NCBI GenBank assembly: GCA_002411615.1
Contig: DHOF01000101.1
Coordinates: 1,138-6,526, forward strand
Reading direction: 5' to 3'
Length of the DNA: 5,389 nucleotides
From: Ruminococcaceae bacterium UBA5397
Lineage (GTDB): Bacteria > Bacillota > Clostridia > Oscillospirales > Acutalibacteraceae
Shown here: piece by piece, positions 1-5,373 of the stretch
How positions within the stretch are numbered: the stretch's first letter is position 1
Layout of the letters: the number at the start of each line of letters is the position of its first letter
Notes under the pieces: generated by a model
The model's input: only the letters and a program-made list of their open reading frames with translations
Database searches by the model: none
What the model was told of the DNA's origin: nothing
Position numbers and translations under genes: made by a program

Positions 1-49
1 ATTCTAATAGTCACATGATTAATCATGTGACTATTAGAATTTTTGTTTT
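1..49 (+). terminator. Perfect palindrome plus T tract, probable terminator of an upstream gene
   Basis: Bases 1-20 are the exact reverse complement of bases 21-40. As RNA this folds into an 18-bp stem (1-18 with 23-40) closed by a TTAA tetraloop. It is followed at once by TTTTTGTTTT (40-49), the usual layout of a Rho-independent terminator on the plus strand. The stem is unusually AT-rich (about 25 % GC) and long for a terminator. It lies well upstream of the nitroreductase promoter, so it most likely ends a transcript entering from the left. The window starts exactly at the repeat edge, so the stem may be longer and could include an A tract making it bidirectional. A remnant of a small inverted-repeat element is possible but has no other support. 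Confidence 0.6.
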
Positions 50-86
50 GCAGGATGCTGCTAAATAAAAAGACAAGAGAAGGCTT

Positions 87-116
87 TTGACAGTCCTTTG
101 CTGTTCTTTATATAAT
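87..116 (+). promoter_or_regulatory. Consensus sigma-A promoter of the nitroreductase gene
   Basis: The -35 element TTGACA (87-92) and the -10 element TATAAT (111-116) both match the housekeeping consensus perfectly and are separated by 18 bp. Transcription would start near 123, giving a leader of about 36 nt before the ATG at 159. Two perfect hexamers suggest strong basal expression. I see no clear operator dyad overlapping it. Confidence 0.85.
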
Positions 117-143
117 AAAAAACAACCTTTAAAATAAAAAGAA

Positions 144-150
144 GGGGGAG
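144..150 (+). promoter_or_regulatory. Ribosome binding site that decides the nitroreductase start
   Basis: GGGGGAG ends 8 nt before the ATG at 159. An in-frame TTG at 156 would be only 5 nt away and is a rarer codon, so the ATG is preferred. Confidence 0.75.
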
Positions 151-158
151 TGTGATTG

Positions 159-713
159 ATGGAATTGGAGTCAGTGATTCAGAAAAGAAGAAGTATCCGC
201 AGATTTTTAGCGCGCGATGTAGAGAACGAAAAAACGGAAAAGATTCTAGAGTGTGCCCGTCTGTGCCAATCGGCTAAGAACCGGCAGCCATGGAGGTTTA
301 TGGTATTAAAAGGGGAGCAGAAAGATCATGTGGCCGAAATTATGCTGAACCTTTTTGAGCAAAATGATATTGAGATTCCAAACTATGCGAACAGTTCTAA
401 AAATTCAGCTCGTGTGATCAAAGAAGCACCTATGTTTATTTTGGTTTTCCGGGAAGATGACGATGATCATTGGATGACGGGAGATTTACTTTCAATCGGG
501 GCTGCAGTAGAGCATATCTGTTTGGAAGCTGTCAATTTAGGACTTGGCGCTCTCTGGATCAGAGATACTGTTTATACACAAAAAGAAATCTGTCAGTCGG
601 TTGGCTGTGAATCTATGCAGTTGGTTTGTTCCATTGCAATTGGCTATCCGGCAGAATCACCAAACCCGCGCCCACGAAAATCTATGGACGAAATTCTTTT
701 AAAAGCAAAATAA
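159..713 (+). CDS. Nitroreductase family protein (FMN-dependent oxidoreductase)
   Basis: The gene encodes 184 residues from the ATG at 159. The protein has the nitroreductase-like fold seen in short FMN enzymes that use NAD(P)H to reduce nitro compounds, quinones or related acceptors in the cytoplasm. Visible family signatures are the N-terminal flavin-phosphate motif RRSIRRF (residues 10-16), SAKNRQPWRF (38-47), the helix region from D109 through IGAAVEHICLEAVNLGLGALWI (112-133), and the C-terminal AIGYPAESPNPRPRK (160-174). The length is typical for the small nitroreductase subgroup, which usually forms homodimers with FMN at the interface. There is no signal peptide or membrane segment, and no ferredoxin domain is fused. 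It has its own promoter and ends at the shared hairpin terminator, so it appears monocistronic. The family is certain enough; the substrate cannot be read from sequence or context. Confidence 0.92.
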   Translation: MELESVIQKRRSIRRFLARDVENEKTEKILECARLCQSAKNRQPWRFMVLKGEQKDHVAEIMLNLFEQNDIEIPNYANSSKNSARVIKEAPMFILVFREDDDDHWMTGDLLSIGAAVEHICLEAVNLGLGALWIRDTVYTQKEICQSVGCESMQLVCSIAIGYPAESPNPRPRKSMDEILLKAK

Positions 714-753
714 AAAGGGTGATAGGTCAACTTTAGTGCCTACCACCCTTTTT
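712..753. terminator. Bidirectional Rho-independent terminator between convergent genes
   Basis: Left arm 712-726 (AAAAAGGGTGATAGG) pairs with right arm 739-753 (CCTACCACCCTTTTT), with a single A/C mismatch (722/743) and a 12-nt loop. The stem is flanked by A's on the left and T's on the right, so it yields a U tract on either strand. It overlaps the TAA of the nitroreductase gene and lies 17 nt past the end of mtaB on the other strand, so it can terminate both. Confidence 0.88.
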
Positions 754-769
754 GCATGAGATTTTTAAA

Positions 770-2053
770 TCATATCCGAATTTTTCCGGTACAAAATCCG
801 GATTCTGCAGTTAGGATTTCTGTCATCAAGAGCTTTCCGGAAAGATCGTCGCTGCTTACCGCTCTTACCAAAGTATAGTTTGGAGTGTATCCTTCATAGA
901 CATTCTTTGCGCAGGGACACTCGAACAGAACCTCTTCGCACAGCCCTACCTGCGCTTTTAGAAAAGCCTGCTGTGTTTTGTGTGCCGCTGCAATCATGGC
1001 TGCAGAGCGACGCTCTTTTTCGGCATTGCTTACTTGTTCGGGCATTTCATAGGCGCGGGTACCAGGACGTCTGGAATAAGGAAATACATGAACTTTTGAA
1101 AAAGCAATTTCCTGTTCAAAAGCGAGACTTTGCTGAAATTCTTCTTCTGTTTCTCCCGAAAATCCTACCATAATATCGGTGGTGATCGCAGCATTCCTAA
1201 ATGCCGTACGAAGGTTCTTGACAATCTCCCGATATTCATCTGTTGTGTAATGACGATTCATTCGGCTTAGAGTTTTATCACAGCCGCTTTGCAGAGAAAG
1301 ATGAAATTGGGGACAGAGCTTCTTTTGAGTAGCCATCCTTGCGATTACCGGTGGAGTTAACTGTTCCGGTTCCAAAGAGCCCAAACGGACTCTGTGAATT
1401 TTGCTGATTTCGCAGGCTGTTTCGATAGCATCGCATAAAGTTGCCCCGATGTCCTGCCCATAAGCAGGCAGGTTGATTCCCGTGAGCACAATTTCGCGAT
1501 ACCCATTTTCTGCAAGCCCTGAGAGCTCTTCTTTTAATTCTGATAACGGCTTGGAGCGAACTCGCCCGCGCGCATAGGGAATAATACAATAGGAACAAAA
1601 ACGATTGCAGCCGTCTTCTATTTTGACAAAAGCACGTGTATGTTCGTGAAACTCTGTTACCTGCATAGATTCGAAGGAGGTTCCATGAGGCTCGATGTCA
1701 ATGATCCGCTCACGGTGTGTCAAAAAATCGTGAATGTGGGGGATTAATGAACCGCGGTTGGAATTTCCGAGAATAATATCCGCGTCATCGAGTGCAGCAG
1801 CCTTTTGGGGAAATGCCTGCGGCATACAGCCGGTCAAAATAATAACGGAAGTGGGATTCTTTCTTCTCACACGATGAAGCGTTTGACGAACTTTGTGGTC
1901 ACTGGTGGCTGTAACAGTACAGGAGTTGATCAGAATAATATCGGCACAGTCTCCTTCACAGACAGTAAATCCGGAATTTTCTGCCATAGAGAGCATGGCT
2001 TCGGTTTCATATTGATTTACTTTACAGCCCAGTGTGATTGCGGTAATGTTCAT
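770..2053 (-). CDS. mtaB: tRNA (N6-L-threonylcarbamoyladenosine(37)-C2)-methylthiotransferase MtaB
   Basis: The gene encodes 427 residues of a radical-SAM methylthiotransferase that adds a methylthio group to t6A37, giving ms2t6A37 in ANN-decoding tRNAs such as tRNA-Lys(UUU). Three modules are visible. The N-terminal MTTase domain has cluster cysteines C10 (in LGCKVNQYE), C45 (NSCTVT) and C76 (TGCMPQ). The radical-SAM domain has CX3CX2C at C149, C153 and C156, followed by IIPYARGRVRS. The C-terminal TRAM-like RNA-binding segment spans about 365-427. The opening LGCKVNQYE and the length fit MtaB better than MiaB or RimO. The reading frame stays open to 2200, but the ATG at 2053 is chosen because the family motif starts at once after it and the TATAAT box lies upstream. 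A longer form would overlap the HPr-like start. The Shine-Dalgarno is weak (GGA, 7 nt before the ATG), suggesting modest translation. All catalytic cysteines are intact. Confidence 0.95.
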   Translation of the reverse strand: MNITAITLGCKVNQYETEAMLSMAENSGFTVCEGDCADIILINSCTVTATSDHKVRQTLHRVRRKNPTSVIILTGCMPQAFPQKAAALDDADIILGNSNRGSLIPHIHDFLTHRERIIDIEPHGTSFESMQVTEFHEHTRAFVKIEDGCNRFCSYCIIPYARGRVRSKPLSELKEELSGLAENGYREIVLTGINLPAYGQDIGATLCDAIETACEISKIHRVRLGSLEPEQLTPPVIARMATQKKLCPQFHLSLQSGCDKTLSRMNRHYTTDEYREIVKNLRTAFRNAAITTDIMVGFSGETEEEFQQSLAFEQEIAFSKVHVFPYSRRPGTRAYEMPEQVSNAEKERRSAAMIAAAHKTQQAFLKAQVGLCEEVLFECPCAKNVYEGYTPNYTLVRAVSSDDLSGKLLMTEILTAESGFCTGKIRI

Positions 2054-2098
2054 AAGATAGTCCAACTTTCTGAAAAGCAATTGCAAAAATGTTAGGAA

Positions 2099-2104
2099 AT
2101 TATA
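2099..2104 (-). promoter_or_regulatory. Probable -10 element of the mtaB promoter
   Basis: Read on the minus strand, 2104 to 2099 is a perfect TATAAT, 45 nt upstream of the mtaB ATG, predicting a start near 2092 and a leader of about 39 nt. The -35 region at about 2123-2128 (TCCAAA at 18-bp spacing) matches only half of TTGACA. This is either a weak promoter or one needing an activator. Confidence 0.6.
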
Positions 2105-2114
2105 AAGAATTCTC

Positions 2115-2143
2115 TTGAATTTTTTGGAATGATGCGCTAGAAT
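2115..2143 (+). promoter_or_regulatory. Sigma-A promoter of the HPr-like gene
   Basis: TTGAAT (2115-2120) and TAGAAT (2138-2143) are separated by exactly 17 bp, with one or two departures from consensus per hexamer. The predicted start near 2150 gives a leader of about 41 nt. The -35 element lies just upstream of the divergent mtaB -10 box, so the two polymerase footprints would overlap. Confidence 0.7.
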
Positions 2144-2173
2144 TGGGAAGATTTCAAAAAAGCTCAGATGAAG

Positions 2174-2180
2174 AAAGGAG
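2174..2180 (+). promoter_or_regulatory. Ribosome binding site of the HPr-like gene
   Basis: AAAGGAG ends 10 nt before the ATG at 2191. In-frame GTG (2185) and TTG (2182) codons sit closer, at 4 nt and 1 nt. The ATG is favoured by codon and by alignment with the first strand of HPr, but the GTG start adding two residues cannot be excluded. Confidence 0.65.
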
Positions 2181-2190
2181 TTTGGTGAAC

Positions 2191-2442
2191 ATGTATACAA
2201 CTAAAATTCATCTGTCAAATATTGATGAAGTTAAAAAATTTGTTTCGTTTGTGTCCAGTTTTCCATTTGAAGTCAATCTCTGTACGGATAAGTATAAAAT
2301 CGATGCAAAATCCATTATGGGCGTATTCAGCCTCGATCTCAGTGAACCGATTACAGTAGAAGTTGACAAGTGTAATGAAGAGGAAAAAAAGCTTTTTGCA
2401 CAGAAGATCAAAGATTTCGAGCAAACTGGAACAGAATCGTAA
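2191..2442 (+). CDS. HPr-like protein lacking the active-site histidine (Crh-like)
   Basis: The gene encodes 83 residues, matching the usual HPr length of 85-90. The core from EVNL (27-30) through KSIMGVFSLDL (40-50) aligns without gaps to classical HPr, whose regulatory serine lies in KSIMG; here that serine is S41. The segment where HPr carries GIHARPA, with phosphorylatable His-15 and Arg-17, reads SNIDEVK. By eye the aligned position is N10, and about three loop residues are missing. The only histidine, H7, falls in the first strand. The protein should therefore be unable to carry phosphate from enzyme I to sugar permeases, but may still be a target of HPr kinase at S41. The Bacillus protein Crh, with Gln at position 15, is the known analogue and acts as a CcpA cofactor. 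The gene has its own promoter and terminator and is divergent from mtaB, with no PTS genes nearby. Automatic pipelines would probably call it a phosphocarrier HPr. A regulatory role is inference. Confidence 0.85.
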   Translation: MYTTKIHLSNIDEVKKFVSFVSSFPFEVNLCTDKYKIDAKSIMGVFSLDLSEPITVEVDKCNEEEKKLFAQKIKDFEQTGTES

Positions 2443-2459
2443 GGACGTGACAAACAACT

Positions 2460-2489
2460 GCTGCCGCTTTTTAAGCGACAGCTTTTTTT
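2460..2489 (+). terminator. Rho-independent terminator of the HPr-like gene
   Basis: GCTGCCGCTT (2460-2469) pairs with AAGCGACAGC (2473-2482) except for one C/A mismatch, with a TTT loop, followed by seven T's (2483-2489). It starts 17 nt after the stop of the HPr-like gene. The last T's belong to the reverse-complemented TAA of the converging ABC-F gene (2488-2490). Read on the minus strand, the hairpin is followed by AGTTGTTTGTC, a poor U tract, so termination of the ABC-F transcript here is probably less efficient. Confidence 0.85.
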
Positions 2490-4416
2490 ATTGCTTTACG
2501 TTGTTTTCTGCAACATCGACTTCTTTAGAGAGGGTTTCCCATGAAGACATTAATTCTTCGTTCTCTGATTGTAGCGCGTTGATTTTTTGTGTCAATTCCA
2601 GCGTTGCTTGATAATCGCTGACGATTTCCGGTGATTGCAGTTGTTCATTAAGTGATTGAAGCTCATTCTCAATTTCGTCAATCCGATTTTCTGTTCGGCC
2701 TAAATCTGCTTTCATTTTTCGCAGATGTGCCTGCTGTTCTTTGCGAAGCTGATAGGAATTTTCTTTTTTAGAAGCGGAAAGATCCGGTTCGCCGGAAACT
2801 GTCTGCTCATTTTTCTGTTCTGCTAGAAAGTCTTCATAATTTCCTTTATAAAGAACAGCACGGTCCGGCCTTAAATCATAAATGTGGTCGGCAAGTTTAT
2901 TGATTAAATAACGGTCATGCGAAACGATTAAGAGAGTGCCCTCATAATCGAGCAGCGCATTTTCCAGTGCTTCACTGGAAGGAATGTCGAGATGGTTGGT
3001 AGGCTCGTCTAAAAGAAGAAAGTTAGAGCGGGAGAGCATCAGTTTTAAGAGTAATACCCGGGCGCGTTCGCCGCCGGAAAGAGTGGCAACGGATTTAAAG
3101 ACATCATCTCCCTGAAACAGGAAAACAGCCAATGCACTGCGAACTTGTGTCTGCGTAAGACCGGGGTAAGAATCCCAGACTTCATCCAAAACATTTTTTT
3201 CTGGGTGAAGGCCGGTCTGTAATTGATCATAATAGCCGACGGAAACGCCGCTTCCGAAAATGATCGTTCCGCAGTCCTGTTGATTCTGTCCCAACAATGT
3301 TTTCAGCAGGGAGGTTTTTCCGCAGCCATTTGGCCCAAGTAAAAAGACACGTTCCCCACGGCGGATATCAAGGTCAATATTTTCGAAAAGCGGTTTTTCG
3401 CCGAAAGTGAGAGAGAGGTCTTTTGTCTTTAGAACTTCATCACCGCTGCGCTGATTAATCAAAAAATGAAAGTGCAAAGATTGTGCAGCGCTTTCGGGAA
3501 TTTCCAGGGAATCCTGCAGACGATCGATTACTTTTAACTTGCTTTCAGCCGTGCGGATATTCTTTTCTCGGTTCCATTGACGCTGCTGTTTTACGACACC
3601 CTCCAGACGATGAATTTCCCGCTGCGTATTTTCGTAGCGTCTTGTTACCGTCAGATCGTTTTGCTCTTTTTGCGAAAGATAAGAGGAATATCCGCCTTTA
3701 TAACAGGTTAGATGTCCATTGGAAAGTTCAAAGGTACGGTTGCAGAGCTTATCAAGAAAATATCGGTCATGGGAAATCACCAAAAAAGCACCGCTAAAGT
3801 TTCGAAGAAAGTCTTCCAGCCATTCAACACTGGAGATATCAAGGTGGTTGGTGGGCTCGTCCAAAAGAAGCAAGTTGGAAGAGCTTAGCAAAAGCTTTGC
3901 AAGCTGAAGCTTAGCACGCTGACCGCCGCTTAAAACGCCGATCGGCTGTCCCATTTGTTCGTCGGTAAAACCGAGTCCAAGAAGAGTACTGCGTGCTCTT
4001 GCACGGCAGGTTAATCCTCCTCGGCGGAGGAAGGTGTCATTGAGCAGACTTTGACGCTCAATTAGACGATCCATGTCCTGGCTGCCTGCGCCAATAGCAT
4101 GCCCAATTTCTTCCAGATCCCGTTCCATTTCCAGAAGATCGGAAAACACAGTCAAAACTTCTGCATAGGCGCTTTTCTCTAAATCACGGCAAACGTGCTG
4201 TTCCATGTATCCAATTTGTGTGCGGTTAGCTTTGGAAACGGTTCCCTCATCGGCAGGCTGCTCTAAAGTCAGTGCTTTTAAAAGCGTCGTTTTGCCGCTG
4301 CCGTTTGCTCCCACTAGACCGATCCGATCATTTTGCTGAATTTCGAAGGAGACATTTTGAAAAACCGTTTCAACTCCAAATGATTTTGACAGTCCACTTA
4401 CACTCATCAGCCCCAT
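2488..4416 (-). CDS. ABC-F family ATP-binding cassette ATPase
   Basis: The gene encodes 642 residues with two complete ABC cassettes and no membrane segments. These are the marks of ABC-F proteins, which bind the ribosome (E site in studied members) and act in translation or antibiotic protection rather than transport. Cassette 1 has Walker A GANGSGKT (36-43), signature LSGGQ (162-166), Walker B/D-loop LLLLDEPTNHLD (182-193) and switch H216 in SHDR. Cassette 2 has GPNGCGKT (361-368), LSGGE (446-450), LLLDEPTNHLD (467-477) and H500. Both catalytic glutamates (E187, E471) are present. A charged linker spans about 243-325, as in the P-site tRNA-interaction motif of the family. The Lys/Glu/Gln-rich tail from about 552 to 640 should form a coiled coil, as in Uup and YdiF types. 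Length and layout resemble Bacillus YdiF, but I cannot assign orthology. The start is fixed by AAGGGAG 8 nt upstream. The gene is monocistronic, and its leader of about 30 nt leaves no room for an attenuator. Confidence 0.95.
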   Translation of the reverse strand: MGLMSVSGLSKSFGVETVFQNVSFEIQQNDRIGLVGANGSGKTTLLKALTLEQPADEGTVSKANRTQIGYMEQHVCRDLEKSAYAEVLTVFSDLLEMERDLEEIGHAIGAGSQDMDRLIERQSLLNDTFLRRGGLTCRARARSTLLGLGFTDEQMGQPIGVLSGGQRAKLQLAKLLLSSSNLLLLDEPTNHLDISSVEWLEDFLRNFSGAFLVISHDRYFLDKLCNRTFELSNGHLTCYKGGYSSYLSQKEQNDLTVTRRYENTQREIHRLEGVVKQQRQWNREKNIRTAESKLKVIDRLQDSLEIPESAAQSLHFHFLINQRSGDEVLKTKDLSLTFGEKPLFENIDLDIRRGERVFLLGPNGCGKTSLLKTLLGQNQQDCGTIIFGSGVSVGYYDQLQTGLHPEKNVLDEVWDSYPGLTQTQVRSALAVFLFQGDDVFKSVATLSGGERARVLLLKLMLSRSNFLLLDEPTNHLDIPSSEALENALLDYEGTLLIVSHDRYLINKLADHIYDLRPDRAVLYKGNYEDFLAEQKNEQTVSGEPDLSASKKENSYQLRKEQQAHLRKMKADLGRTENRIDEIENELQSLNEQLQSPEIVSDYQATLELTQKINALQSENEELMSSWETLSKEVDVAENNVKQ

Positions 4417-4424
4417 TCAAAAAT

Positions 4425-4431
4425 CTCCCTT
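4425..4431 (-). promoter_or_regulatory. Ribosome binding site of the ABC-F gene
   Basis: On the minus strand AAGGGAG lies 8 nt upstream of the ATG at 4416-4414. The next in-frame ATG (residue 4) would be 17 nt away, so the first ATG is preferred. Confidence 0.8.
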
Positions 4432-4452
4432 CAAAAAATCATATACCATCTT

Positions 4453-4481
4453 ATTATACAGAAACAATTTTCTAAAATCAA
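4453..4481 (-). promoter_or_regulatory. Sigma-A promoter of the ABC-F gene
   Basis: On the minus strand TTGATT (4481-4476) and a perfect TATAAT (4458-4453) are separated by exactly 17 bp, and TG lies directly before the -10 box. Transcription would start near 4446, giving a leader of about 30 nt. The -35 element is 4 bp from the edge of the dyad at 4486-4511. Confidence 0.78.
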
Positions 4482-4485
4482 GATA

Positions 4486-4511
4486 ATCGCTTTACGCAGA
4501 CGTGGAGCGAT
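4486..4511. promoter_or_regulatory. 26-bp imperfect dyad, candidate operator between divergent promoters
   Basis: The left half-site ATCGCTTTACG (4486-4496) and the reverse complement of the right half-site (4501-4511) agree at 9 of 11 positions around a CAGA centre. The outer ATCGCT/AGCGAT and inner ACG/CGT arms share the same centre. The dyad covers the -35 hexamer and most of the spacer of the isomerase promoter and ends 4 bp from the -35 of the ABC-F promoter. That is where a dimeric repressor would be expected to bind. No regulator gene is in the window, and function is inferred from symmetry and position only. Confidence 0.5.
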
Positions 4512-4519
4512 GATATAAT
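4491..4519 (+). promoter_or_regulatory. Probable promoter of the isomerase/epimerase-like gene
   Basis: TTTACG (4491-4496, four of six matches to TTGACA) and a perfect TATAAT (4514-4519) are separated by 17 bp. The start would be near 4526, leaving a very short leader of about 15 nt with the Shine-Dalgarno almost at its 5' end. The -35 element is buried in the dyad at 4486-4511. Confidence 0.65.
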
Positions 4520-4527
4520 TATTTAAT

Positions 4528-4533
4528 AGGAGA
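4528..4533 (+). promoter_or_regulatory. Ribosome binding site deciding a GTG start
   Basis: AGGAGA ends 7 nt before the GTG at 4541. The ATG at 4533 and the TTG at 4537 are out of frame, so GTG is the only well-placed start. Confidence 0.8.
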
Positions 4534-4540
4534 TGATTGC

Positions 4541-5347
4541 GTGCAAATCGGAATTTCGACCGCTTGCTTTTATCCGGAAGCATTGGAAAACGGATTTGAA
4601 AAGCTGCTGAATTGTGGCTTTCGTTTTTTTGAAGTGTTCGTTAATACGTTTTCCGAGCTACACCATCCGTATCTTGACCAGCTTAAAATTCAGGCAGAAA
4701 GCCGTGGTGCGAAGATTTTAAGTCTGCATCCGTTTACATCAGGCTATGAGAGTTTCCTGCTTTTTTCGGCCTATGAGCGTCGGTTTGAAGACAGTATGGA
4801 ATTTTATCGCCAGTATTTTGAGGCGGCGGCGTTTTTGGGCGCAGAGATTTTAGTGCTGCACGGACAGAGAAAAGAGCGTGCAGGAGATATTCCGGAAGAA
4901 ATCTATTTCGAACGGTATCACCGCCTTTTTGAACTTGGAAAGACTTACGGAGTGACACTTGCACAGGAAAATGTAAATGCGTTTTGCAGCGAAAATCCGG
5001 AATTTTTACACCGCATGCGGTCTTATCTGCACGAAGACTGCGCATTTGTTCTTGATCTGAAACAGGCAGTGCGGTCTAATCATGATCCATTTGAGACCTG
5101 TGCACAGATGGGAGAACAGTTAGTACATATCCACCTTAATGACCATAAGCCCGGAAAAGATTGCTTGCTGCCAGGGCAGGGAATTACAGATTACGGTCGG
5201 CTGATGAGACAGCTCAAACGCCAGAACTATAAAGGAAACTTAATTATTGAAGTTTATCGGAAGAATTTTCGCGATCGTCAGGATCTGATTGAGGCAAAGC
5301 AAAAGGCTGAAACAATTCAAAAATATTTTTACACAATATCATCTTGA
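4541..5347 (+). CDS. Sugar phosphate isomerase/epimerase-like TIM-barrel protein
   Basis: The gene encodes 268 residues from a GTG start. The protein resembles the xylose isomerase-like / AP endonuclease 2 superfamily, whose members use a divalent metal in a TIM barrel to isomerise or epimerise sugars and related polyols. Candidate metal and active-site residues lie at the expected strand ends: E31 (FFEVF), H63 (LHPF), H107 (VLHGQ), E143 (AQENV), D172 (LDLKQ), H196 and H198 (VHIHLND), D201 and E237 (IIEVY). The segment GQGITDYGRLMRQLKRQNYKG (213-232) is the familiar GxGxxDY-type stretch before the last strand. Length is normal and no signal peptide is seen. The superfamily also contains DNA-repair endonuclease IV, but that has a stricter set of nine metal ligands and a different length, so a sugar-acting enzyme is more likely. 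The gene stands alone next to a candidate operator, with no sugar transporter or kinase in view, so the substrate is unknown. Confidence 0.88.
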   Translation: MQIGISTACFYPEALENGFEKLLNCGFRFFEVFVNTFSELHHPYLDQLKIQAESRGAKILSLHPFTSGYESFLLFSAYERRFEDSMEFYRQYFEAAAFLGAEILVLHGQRKERAGDIPEEIYFERYHRLFELGKTYGVTLAQENVNAFCSENPEFLHRMRSYLHEDCAFVLDLKQAVRSNHDPFETCAQMGEQLVHIHLNDHKPGKDCLLPGQGITDYGRLMRQLKRQNYKGNLIIEVYRKNFRDRQDLIEAKQKAETIQKYFYTISS

Positions 5348-5373
5348 ATTTCAGAAAAAATTCGTGTTATAAT
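5344..5373 (+). promoter_or_regulatory. Promoter for a gene right of the window
   Basis: TTGAAT (5344-5349) and TATAAT (5368-5373) are separated by 18 bp, and TGT before the -10 gives an extended -10 (TGnTATAAT). The -35 element overlaps the TGA stop (5345-5347) of the isomerase-like gene. No convincing terminator separates the two. A weak 6-bp inverted repeat (5346-5351 with 5358-5363) has no U tract. The next gene is thus probably also reachable by readthrough. Confidence 0.7.

Noticed and set aside
880..1173. Open frame of 97 codons on the plus strand inside mtaB
   Set aside because: It is a shadow of the antisense frame of mtaB, with no ribosome binding site and a composition unlike a real protein.
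1278..1598. Open frame of 106 codons on the minus strand, same strand as mtaB
   Set aside because: It is an out-of-frame shadow within the radical-SAM domain coding region; the mtaB frame is intact through it.
2078..2085. GCAATTGC palindrome in the mtaB leader region
   Set aside because: An 8-bp palindrome is expected by chance at this length, and it has no flanking symmetry supporting an operator.
2143..2190. 16-residue N-terminal extension of the HPr-like protein from a TTG
   Set aside because: The TTG overlaps the promoter -10 element and has no Shine-Dalgarno, while the ATG at 2191 has AAAGGAG and aligns with the first strand of HPr.
2054..2200. 49-residue N-terminal extension of the mtaB reading frame
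   Set aside because: It has no family similarity, contains the TATAAT box and the predicted start site, and would overlap the start of the HPr-like gene. The MtaB motif begins right after the ATG at 2053.
2208..2457. Two minus-strand open frames of about 80 codons opposite the HPr-like gene
   Set aside because: They lie antisense to a well-supported gene, have no good start signals, and cross its terminator-proximal region.
2989..3870. Near-identical DNA segments around 2989-3018 and 3839-3868 resembling a direct repeat
   Set aside because: Both encode the LLLDEPTNHLD Walker B motif of the two ABC cassettes. The likeness reflects the ancient domain duplication of ABC-F proteins, not a mobile repeat.
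3483..3907. Plus-strand open frames inside the ABC-F gene (3483-3797 and 3719-3907)
   Set aside because: They are shadows opposite the linker and first-cassette coding region, without ribosome binding sites or recognisable motifs.
4734..5045. Minus-strand open frame of 103 codons inside the isomerase-like gene
   Set aside because: It is antisense to a gene with clear motifs and a good start site, and it has no motif of its own.
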